IMG/VR virus record: IMGVR_UViG_3300030329_004081
Coordinates: 15,966-38,220 of that record
DNA: 22,255 nucleotides
Source of the DNA: a virus
Strand: one strand, 5' to 3'
The position numbers and the translations under genes are program-made. Position 1 is the first letter of the stretch. Each line of letters starts with the position of its first letter. Under the pieces are notes generated by a model. The model was not told where the DNA came from and ran no database searches. It saw only the letters and a program-made list of their open reading frames with translations. Below, one piece after another: positions 16,182-22,255 of the stretch.

Positions 16182-18602
16182 TTATCTAGGATCAAACGCG
16201 CCTAAATCAAATCCGCCTCCTAGTATATCATTACCTGCGGACTCAAAGTTTTTAGGTGGCTTACCTGTTTTTCTTTGCTCAATCATCTCACTTTGTTGAG
16301 TTGCTTGAATCTTTGTTCTTTGATCTTTTCTATTTTCTTTTTCAGTTTCTCTACTTCTAGCACCTTGAACTTCCATACTTTTTAACTGCATGTTCATTTG
16401 GAACTCTAAATGCATGAGTTCTTTTTTGTGTTCAACTTCTTGCATCATTTTTTGAGAATCAATTTGAGCTTTCATTTGTTCTAGTTGAGCTTCAGCCTGA
16501 ACTTTAGCTTGATTTTTTTGCATTTCAGCATTAGCAGCAGCTTCAGTTGCTTGTATATTAGACTCTGTTTGTTGTTGCATGTTTTGCTGTTGAATCTGTT
16601 GATCTCTAGCAAGTTTCTTTTTTCTACGAACTTTTAAAAGTTGATTAGCTAGTTTAATATTATTTATTTCTCTAAGATCAATAGCATCTTCCATTTCTAT
16701 ATTTTGTTGTTGTAATGCCATTTGAATATTATTTTCAAGCATTGCTTTTTCTTCTTCATCTGGTAATAGTTCTATAAATATACCAAAATCATATAAATGA
16801 AGATTTTTCATTTCATCTAATGTAGCTACATTATGAGAACCTATAGCTTGAATAAATGCGTCTCTTGTTGGAGAATATTCTATAATATCAGATATTCTAA
16901 GCGATAAACATTCAGCTGTTTCTGCTGTTAAATATAATCCAGCTTGTAATATATGTCTTGTAGCTGTGTTACTATTAGCTGCTGCCATTTTTTGAACACC
17001 AACTAAAGCATTTTTATCAGGCGTTGCGGCATCTCTTGCTTCATTTAATCCGGTTACATCTCTTATCATTTGTAGATAATAATTATAATTACCTATAAGA
17101 GCTTGCATTTTATTACCACCGCTACCACTTGTTATTTCTTGAATAGGTACTTTACCAGGATTCATATCACCATCTTGAGTAAATGATCTACCAATTACCG
17201 AACCAGTTTGGAAGAACATGTTTAAAGCTTCTTGTGGATTATAATTAGTTCCATTACCTAAATCTATTTCTGCTAAACCGTCAGCGTCAAGATAAACACC
17301 ATCTGGTACCATTCTTGATAATACTTGTTGTAGTTTTAAATGTGTTAACTGAATCATATCAGCAAAACCAGTAATTCTACTTACTAAAGATTCTATTTTA
17401 CCCTCGTACATTCTAGGTGCTACAATAGAATAATTCATTTTAACTTTAGTAAAATCACTTTTAGGACGCATCATGTTTTTAGACATTTCCCATTTAAGTA
17501 ATTTATTTGTACCTAAAATTAAAGCGCCCTCGTATATAGTTTCTATAGATCTTAATAATTTAGAATAACCACCCTCCATGTCTTCTGGTGGGTTAAATTG
17601 ATCATCTTTAGGTATAATTTTATCAGCGCCAGTACCAGTTTCTTTCATTTTATAAACCTCATTCATATAGGTTTTATAATTAAAATAAAGAATATCTACT
17701 TTGTTATTATCTTCATCTACATTACGATCATTATATCTACTAGATGCGTTGCTACTAGTTTTTATAATTTCTTCTAAATCTTCATGTTCTAAGTGTGGAA
17801 ATTGTTTTACAAGTTCATTGATAGGTATAGATTTCATTTCACCAACATAATATATATCATCAAAATAAGGAGATTCAGTATAAGAATATACTAAATCAGC
17901 TGGATCAACATAATCAATAGTAACACCTTCAGAAGTATTAAAATTAGTTTTAACAGCACCTATACCTAAAACCGCTAAATCATAATAAAATCTTTTCTTT
18001 GTTAACTCGTATTTATTACCTTCAAACAAAACTTTTAAAGCTTGTTCTTCAGCTAACTCTACAGTTTGTTTATAACTTAGAGCCATATGTAAATCTAGTT
18101 CTTCCTGAGAATCTGGTAACGTTTCTTTTTCGTTTTCATAAAGATTTATATTGAAATTACTTAAAGCAAATTCATTAAAATCTTTAGTAGCCATGTCCTT
18201 CATTATAGATTCCATGTACTCGGTTCTTTTACTAACACCAAATGGATCTTGAGAATAAGCTTTTATATCGTACATTCTTTCAGCTATACCATTAACAACT
18301 ATATCTACAAATTTAGGTATAATTGGAACTGGTTTCCAATCTAAATTTAAATAGGACAAATCACCGTTTATAGATAACTCATCCTTATATTTTTGTATAG
18401 ATTGTTCTCCACGAGCATACAATCTTAAATTATGAAAATTATTTTTATTATTCTTATATCTACCACCTTTTATATTATTTTCACCATAAAACCATTCGTT
18501 TTCAATAGCTTTAGCTACTTTTAACCCATAGTCAAAGCTCAACTTTTCAGCGTCACTTACGACTTGGCTTGGAAAATATTTTTTTACAACAGACTCTGCC
18601 AT
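16182..18602 (-). CDS. Portal protein
   Basis: This 806-residue protein sits between the large terminase (2-bp gap) and the scaffold gene, and its size matches the large portals of podovirus-like and crAss-like phages. The N-terminus contains helices typical of portal wing and clip regions (NFHNLRLYARGEQSIQKYKD, then WKPVPIIPKFVDIVVNG). A core follows with DLAVLGIGAVKTNF and IDYVDPADLVYSYTESPYFD, the usual portal pattern around a Y-x-D-P-x-x-hh motif. From about residue 664 to 775 the chain is an almost continuous Gln/Glu/Ala/Met/Lys-rich helix, consistent with a long C-terminal barrel or coiled coil extending into the capsid. The last 30 residues are Gly/Pro/Asp-rich (DILGGGFDLGAFDPR) and probably flexible. 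It would form the dodecameric DNA gate at one capsid vertex and dock the terminase. The ATG lies in an AT-rich leader. Confidence 0.87.
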   Translation of the reverse strand: MAESVVKKYFPSQVVSDAEKLSFDYGLKVAKAIENEWFYGENNIKGGRYKNNKNNFHNLRLYARGEQSIQKYKDELSINGDLSYLNLDWKPVPIIPKFVDIVVNGIAERMYDIKAYSQDPFGVSKRTEYMESIMKDMATKDFNEFALSNFNINLYENEKETLPDSQEELDLHMALSYKQTVELAEEQALKVLFEGNKYELTKKRFYYDLAVLGIGAVKTNFNTSEGVTIDYVDPADLVYSYTESPYFDDIYYVGEMKSIPINELVKQFPHLEHEDLEEIIKTSSNASSRYNDRNVDEDNNKVDILYFNYKTYMNEVYKMKETGTGADKIIPKDDQFNPPEDMEGGYSKLLRSIETIYEGALILGTNKLLKWEMSKNMMRPKSDFTKVKMNYSIVAPRMYEGKIESLVSRITGFADMIQLTHLKLQQVLSRMVPDGVYLDADGLAEIDLGNGTNYNPQEALNMFFQTGSVIGRSFTQDGDMNPGKVPIQEITSGSGGNKMQALIGNYNYYLQMIRDVTGLNEARDAATPDKNALVGVQKMAAANSNTATRHILQAGLYLTAETAECLSLRISDIIEYSPTRDAFIQAIGSHNVATLDEMKNLHLYDFGIFIELLPDEEEKAMLENNIQMALQQQNIEMEDAIDLREINNIKLANQLLKVRRKKKLARDQQIQQQNMQQQTESNIQATEAAANAEMQKNQAKVQAEAQLEQMKAQIDSQKMMQEVEHKKELMHLEFQMNMQLKSMEVQGARSRETEKENRKDQRTKIQATQQSEMIEQRKTGKPPKNFESAGNDILGGGFDLGAFDPR

Positions 18603-18604
18603 AT

Positions 18605-20824
18605 TTATTCTTTAATTATTTTAGACACATTACCTTTATTTTGATATTTAGAAATGTGTATATTTAATTTTGGTTTTTCAATTTTTGCATTTGGCGCATA
18701 CAAATGTCTATTACAACCCATTATAGCTAAACCGCTACTTATCGTTGCATCAAACTTTGTTCTTTTATTTATATCAAATCTACTCCAATCATTTAGTAAA
18801 GTATTAAAATAAAGATTTCCAAATGTTCCATCTTGCTTCATGCCCACGTGATCTTGTATATACATTTCAATAGCAGCTGCATGAGCTTGTTTTATATCCT
18901 CACTTGAGTTTGGTATACCTCCAACTTCTTTTTCAGCTGTAGATAGTTTGTTCCAAATTTTATCAGGTCTATTCATACTAAAACCTCTATAACCTCTTCT
19001 TCTTAAGTAGTATAATAATCTAGGTTTATTATTCTCCGCAAGTATTGGCATTCCATAAAATACTAATGCCATTAAAACATCTTCAAAAAATATCTCAGCC
19101 GTAGGCGGTCTTGATAAGTATTCTAAAAAGAAGCTATTTGCAGGAGCGTCCTCCATGCTGAACTTTGTTAGTCCGTGGAGAGCTCCTTTAGAACCTTCAC
19201 CATCTACGGTTCCTGATATATCATAAGAGTCGCAACCAAAGGCCCCCATATGTTCATTACCAGGATATTTTATGCCATTTTTTAGTATAACTCTATTTTG
19301 TAATTCTTGTTTAGGAACCCAACTTATTTTAAATCTTCCTTTTGGATCAGGATAAAATATTACTTGTGAATCTTTTATACCACCAACCCATTGAAAATTA
19401 CCAGTTGTAATACCTAATGTTCTAGACATTTCTTCGTTATAATCTATTTGTTCATATATTTTAACTAAGTTAAATATACTATTTTTAGTTTCATCACGAA
19501 AAGCATGCTCTTCAGTTCTAGGAAATTGGCGATAAAATTCATTTAAAGCATCTTGATCATCTTTTAAACCATCAGCTTCATTTTGCCAATTATCAATTAC
19601 ACCTATATCTATTAATTCGCCGTCTGGGGCGAGTATATCTGAGTCAGGAGTAGTAAATACTGGAAATCCGTACTCATCAATAAATCCTTCGTAGTTCCAT
19701 TCCATTGGGACAAACAAAGAGTATAAACCAGATTTTGTTTGACCATTTCTATTTCTTTTAGTGACATCGGATGCTTTGTATAGTTTTTTAAAATTGTCTC
19801 CACCTTTATCTAATGCGTTTGAAGTAGAGCCCATCATGCATTTACCAACTATTCTACTACCTAGTCGCAAACATGTTTTTGTAACTCTCCAGTTATTTAA
19901 AATATTATCGGGTCTTTCCCATTTACCACTTTCATCATGCACTAGTAAGTTTAGTTTTTCACCATCATAACTATTATCACCAGTATTCTTCCAATCAATT
20001 GTTGTATCTAAACCTTGTAGATCTTCTAATTTTTCGTTAGACGTTATTTTTTTACGAGTAAATTTACTTGCTGGCACTCTATATGCTAACTCTGATTTAG
20101 GTCTATCCATACCATCTTGTATAGGTTTAAAAAAGAACGGGTAGTTTATACTTATCGGAACTACTTTGTCAGTAAACATCTTCTTAGCATCTGAACCTGT
20201 TTTAGATAGGATACCATATCTACTATCACTCGCAAGAGTGGCTAAATTAACTGTTTCTGCACTCGACATAAAAGAAAATCCAGAACGACGATTTTTAAGA
20301 TAACACATGCCATAACATCTTTTATCAGCTTTACAAGCTTCCCAGAATATATAAAACAATCTATTTGCCTCTCTAAAATCTGGAGCACCTACATCTATCT
20401 TGCTCCATTGAAGATACATATAATGTGTACCTGTTAAATATGTTGGTTTGTTTTTATTTATAAACCAAAAACCCTCATCTCTACGTTTAAACTCTTCATC
20501 TATATAATCAAACCATTGATCTTTAGCTTCGTCTGGATAATTTCTCCAATCAAATATGTTTTTTAAACGAGTTAATTCTTTTGGTTGTTCTATTTTTGAC
20601 CACTTATTCCCTTGCAGTTTATGTACTTGCACGGGCACAGATGGTAAAGCAATTCTAAGATTTTGGATTTCATATATTTCGCCTATTTTACCTGTTTTAG
20701 ATATAACAATAACATCGTGTTCTTTATTATATCCATACTTCCATTTTTTACCACGATTCATTCTAGTTATCGTAGTTTTTTTAATGGGTTCTATTATTTT
20801 AACTAATGTTTGCTCGTAACTCAT
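18605..20824 (-). CDS. terL: Terminase large subunit (ATPase-nuclease packaging motor)
   Basis: This 739-residue protein has both halves of a DNA-packaging terminase. In the ATPase domain, a Walker-A-like segment LKNRRSGFSFMSS lies at about 176-188, followed by Walker B with catalytic acid LLVHDE at 293-298 and a coupling-motif-like MGSTSN at 331-336. In the C-terminal RuvC-like nuclease domain the candidate acidic residues are D532 (GCDSYD), E597 (ILAENNK) and D692 (FDATISSGLAIMG). The Walker A is atypical: KNRRSGFS instead of GxxxxGK[ST], a kind of deviation known for terminases, where an upstream basic residue can stand in. There is no sign of an intein or frameshift. It overlaps the upstream 91-residue gene by 4 bp (ATGA), suggesting translational coupling, and precedes the portal gene by 2 bp. 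It should work at the portal vertex, driving DNA into the prohead and cutting concatemers. From memory it belongs to a large uncultured marine phage terminase group. Confidence 0.92.
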   Translation of the reverse strand: MSYEQTLVKIIEPIKKTTITRMNRGKKWKYGYNKEHDVIVISKTGKIGEIYEIQNLRIALPSVPVQVHKLQGNKWSKIEQPKELTRLKNIFDWRNYPDEAKDQWFDYIDEEFKRRDEGFWFINKNKPTYLTGTHYMYLQWSKIDVGAPDFREANRLFYIFWEACKADKRCYGMCYLKNRRSGFSFMSSAETVNLATLASDSRYGILSKTGSDAKKMFTDKVVPISINYPFFFKPIQDGMDRPKSELAYRVPASKFTRKKITSNEKLEDLQGLDTTIDWKNTGDNSYDGEKLNLLVHDESGKWERPDNILNNWRVTKTCLRLGSRIVGKCMMGSTSNALDKGGDNFKKLYKASDVTKRNRNGQTKSGLYSLFVPMEWNYEGFIDEYGFPVFTTPDSDILAPDGELIDIGVIDNWQNEADGLKDDQDALNEFYRQFPRTEEHAFRDETKNSIFNLVKIYEQIDYNEEMSRTLGITTGNFQWVGGIKDSQVIFYPDPKGRFKISWVPKQELQNRVILKNGIKYPGNEHMGAFGCDSYDISGTVDGEGSKGALHGLTKFSMEDAPANSFFLEYLSRPPTAEIFFEDVLMALVFYGMPILAENNKPRLLYYLRRRGYRGFSMNRPDKIWNKLSTAEKEVGGIPNSSEDIKQAHAAAIEMYIQDHVGMKQDGTFGNLYFNTLLNDWSRFDINKRTKFDATISSGLAIMGCNRHLYAPNAKIEKPKLNIHISKYQNKGNVSKIIKE

Positions 20825-21096
20825 TTTGATCTTCCTTCGGCAAATCCTTTAAACACTCTTTCTTTTTTTTCTTCAGGTTCTTTGCCTTCCAAAATGTTTT
20901 CTTCTTCTTGAATTCTATTAAGTATTTCAAATGCGTCAAATATAGCTAGTTTTTTAGTTGCTGCAGCATTTTTTAATCTATCAGCAGATATATCATCATC
21001 AGAATCAACAATAGCTTCTTTAGCTACTTTAATTAATTCCTCAACTGCTTTGTGCCCAGCTTGGATTATACGTTTCTTCGTCTCCTTGATGTTCAT
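20821..21096 (-). CDS. Small helical protein, candidate terminase small subunit
   Basis: This 91-residue protein is predicted to be almost all helix: an N-terminal basic helix (MNIKETKKRIIQAGHKAVEE), an acidic turn with DSDDDISADRLK, and a second long helix with AATKKLAIFDAFEILNRIQE followed by a Glu/Lys-rich end. Position directly before the large terminase, with an ATGA overlap, plus its size and helicity make a small terminase subunit the first guess. I do not recognise a helix-turn-helix with confidence, so the call is positional. Its start lies 56 bp inside the upstream gene, and no other good Met start is present downstream of it, so the overlap looks genuine. An alternative is a small regulator of packaging or an unrelated late protein. 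Confidence 0.45.
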   Translation of the reverse strand: MNIKETKKRIIQAGHKAVEELIKVAKEAIVDSDDDISADRLKNAAATKKLAIFDAFEILNRIQEEENILEGKEPEEKKERVFKGFAEGRSK

Positions 21097-21646
21097 ATTT
21101 GATTGTAATTAAATTTGATAAAACTCTATATAATCTGTTTCCATCTACCATAAATTCAGATTGTGTTTTAGGTTGATAACCTATAATATCTCCTATATTT
21201 ACAGTACCGTCAGAATATTTTACAACGCCAACAAATTGTTTTTCTTTATCTATACTAAACTTATCTTTATCTACAATTGGTTCTACAAAACAATAACCTT
21301 TTGGAGCATACCAATTATTATCAGAAAAACTATTACAGTATTTTACTAAAAATATTTGATCTTGATCTATAATATAAGTGTTTTCATTGAAATAACTTCT
21401 ACTATTCTTTTCTTCACCTCTAACATTATGCCATCTACGAAATACGTTATGATGCACAATAACTTCATCCCCTGGTTTTAAATCAGTTTCTATCGCGATA
21501 GGCGTAGAGACTATTATAGCAGTCTTATTTATATATTGATGATTAAAAATTTCGGTGTTAAGTATAAGTTCTTTATCACCTATCTTTTTCTTATTGTTGT
21601 ATCTCCCTCCTTTTGGTTTTACAACAAAGTTGTAAACACTTCTCAT
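21041..21646 (-). CDS. Two-domain GroES-like co-chaperonin
   Basis: This 201-residue protein seems to hold two chaperonin-10-type halves. In the first (about 1-103), VYNFVVKPKG matches the opening strand of GroES. A Gly/Lys/Asn-rich loop then carries KELILN (25-30), where GroES has its mobile loop with IVL and T4 Gp31 has IIL. Next come the strand TAIIVSTPI, then DLKPGDEVIVHHN (compare VKVGDxVxF), and YIIDQDQIFLV at the end (compare the GroES ending near SDILAIV). In the second half (about 116-187) GYCFVEPI, FVGVVKYSDGTVNIGDIIGY and RLYRVLSNLITIKYE repeat the same order without an obvious mobile-loop anchor. A GroES-like protein would cap the host GroEL to fold the phage capsid protein, as T4 Gp31 does, and it lies just before the head genes. 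The start overlaps the previous stop (TAATG). Fold assignment is by eye. Confidence 0.6.
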   Translation of the reverse strand: MRSVYNFVVKPKGGRYNNKKKIGDKELILNTEIFNHQYINKTAIIVSTPIAIETDLKPGDEVIVHHNVFRRWHNVRGEEKNSRSYFNENTYIIDQDQIFLVKYCNSFSDNNWYAPKGYCFVEPIVDKDKFSIDKEKQFVGVVKYSDGTVNIGDIIGYQPKTQSEFMVDGNRLYRVLSNLITIKYEHQGDEETYNPSWAQSS

Positions 21647-21867
21647 TAGTATTCAAGATTATATTCTACAGATACCGCCATGTTTTTATTAAAGTCTTTC
21701 CAAGGTAATACATCTTTATTTTTCTTAATATAAACAGAATATTTTTCATCTTCTTCTATTATATCACAAATTGTATGTCCACCATAAACTTCTTGGCCTA
21801 CAGCATAATGCATTGCATCGTTTTTATAATCTTTACCTACACTAATCTTTCTTATTAGCTTCGCCAT
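21646..21867 (-). CDS. Small protein of unknown function upstream of the GroES-like gene
   Basis: This 73-residue protein begins MAKLIRKISVGKDYKNDAMH and continues with YAVGQEVYGGHTICDIIEED, YSVYIKKNKDVLPWKDF and a C-terminal SVEYNLEY. The alternation of short strands and turns suggests a small beta-barrel-like fold. No catalytic or metal-binding motif is visible. It overlaps the preceding gene by 26 bp and shares one base with the GroES-like gene (TAATG), so the three are probably translated from one message. A partner or regulator of the co-chaperonin is conceivable only from position. I recall similar small proteins next to GroES-like genes in uncultured phages but cannot confirm that. Confidence 0.65.
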   Translation of the reverse strand: MAKLIRKISVGKDYKNDAMHYAVGQEVYGGHTICDIIEEDEKYSVYIKKNKDVLPWKDFNKNMAVSVEYNLEY

Positions 21868-22255
21868 TTTCAGTTGGATTATTTTGAGGAGCAGGATTTG
21901 GATAATTTATCACTCCATCTTGTAAATTTATATTGTCAGTACCATATTTAGTTTGCATAGCTGCTCTTTGTCCTTCTAATCTAGTTTGAACACCTTCCAT
22001 AGCTTTCATTAAAGCATGCTTTCTAACTTCTATCTGACCAATTTCATTAGTTAATTGTTCTATAGTTTTAACCATAGATTGTATCATAGCTAACTCCTGT
22101 TCTTCTATTTTTTCAGGTTTTTCTACATCAGATTTAAAATCTTGTAAATTTACTGCACCGCTAGAAGTAGTAGGTGGCACGGTATCAACACCTTCTGAAA
22201 AATCACTCTTAAAAACTACTTTTTTATCCTTAGATTCTTCTACTATTTTATCTAA
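21842..22255 (-). CDS. Coiled-coil phage protein, 5' end beyond the window
   Basis: The frame is open from the right edge to a TAG at 21842, giving 137 visible residues. A GTG at 22180 could start a 112-residue form, but the frame continues upstream with ordinary coding sequence (VVFKSDFSEGVDTV) and no stop, so the real start almost certainly lies outside the window. The centre is a probable coiled coil (about 50 residues, with MIQSMVKTIEQLTNEIGQIE and then RKHALMKAMEGVQTRLEGQR). A YGTDNINLQDGVINY segment and a Pro/Asn-rich disordered end follow. This layout, helix pair and then an YG..NI...DG motif, is one I associate with small virion-associated or assembly proteins of unknown function. It overlaps the 73-residue gene by 26 bp. 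Confidence 0.75.
   Translation of the reverse strand, partial: LDKIVEESKDKKVVFKSDFSEGVDTVPPTTSSGAVNLQDFKSDVEKPEKIEEQELAMIQSMVKTIEQLTNEIGQIEVRKHALMKAMEGVQTRLEGQRAAMQTKYGTDNINLQDGVINYPNPAPQNNPTENGEANKKD

Noticed and set aside
20556-20819. 87-codon plus-strand frame starting ATG opposite the terminase start
   Set aside because: It lies wholly antisense to conserved terminase sequence and its translation is a Phe/Ser/Leu-rich shadow without a plausible fold.
18605-20824. Intein or split gene in the 739-residue terminase
   Set aside because: ATPase and nuclease motifs follow at normal spacing, and no Cys/Ser...His-Asn splice blocks were seen.
1-22255. tRNA genes, insertion sequences, integrase or attachment sites
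   Set aside because: None seen by eye; coding sequence and short leaders fill the window, and all genes read one way as in a phage late operon.

Overview
The window is a contiguous piece of a tailed-phage late (virion) module. Every gene reads on the minus strand, so biological order runs from the right edge to the left edge. The DNA is strongly AT-rich and densely packed, with genes overlapping or separated by only 2 to 90 bp. I see no tRNA, insertion sequence, integrase or CRISPR array, and no gene-free stretch longer than 100 bp. The organism is best read as an uncultured, probably marine, virulent phage of a Bacteroidota (flavobacterium-like) host. Three signals point that way. The leaders before the genes are A/T-rich with no recognisable Shine-Dalgarno sequence, as in Bacteroidota. 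The giant tail protein carries modules resembling SprB gliding-adhesin repeats and a Cys-rich motif I associate with secreted proteins of environmental Bacteroidota. The head proteins resemble, from memory, large families from uncultured marine podovirus-like phages. A relationship to crAss-like phages is possible from gene order and portal size, but I could not test it.

Right to left. A 5'-truncated coiled-coil protein (21842-22255) and a 73-residue protein lead into a 201-residue protein with two GroES-like halves, probably a phage co-chaperonin. A 91-residue protein (candidate small terminase subunit) then overlaps the large terminase. These five genes are joined by overlaps of 26, 1, 56 and 4 bp. 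After the terminase come the portal (806 aa), an acidic scaffold-like protein (395 aa) and the major capsid protein (503 aa). The capsid gene ends at a strong intrinsic terminator.

Beyond that terminator is an unrecognised 284-residue protein with its own intrinsic terminator (stem closed by UUCG). It is followed by a tight group: a 61-residue protein with a Cys-Gly-Cys motif, a 238-residue and a 471-residue neck or adaptor-type structural protein, and finally a giant tail protein that stays open for 3,368 codons and runs off the left edge.

Working model: the co-chaperonin helps fold capsid protein on the host GroEL. Scaffold and portal nucleate the prohead and the terminase fills it. The 238- and 471-residue proteins form rings under the portal, and the giant protein forms the distal tail and host-contact structure. 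The features most worth following are the adhesin-like and Cys-rich C-terminal half of the giant protein, the duplicated GroES-like protein, and the two terminators that isolate the 284-residue gene.
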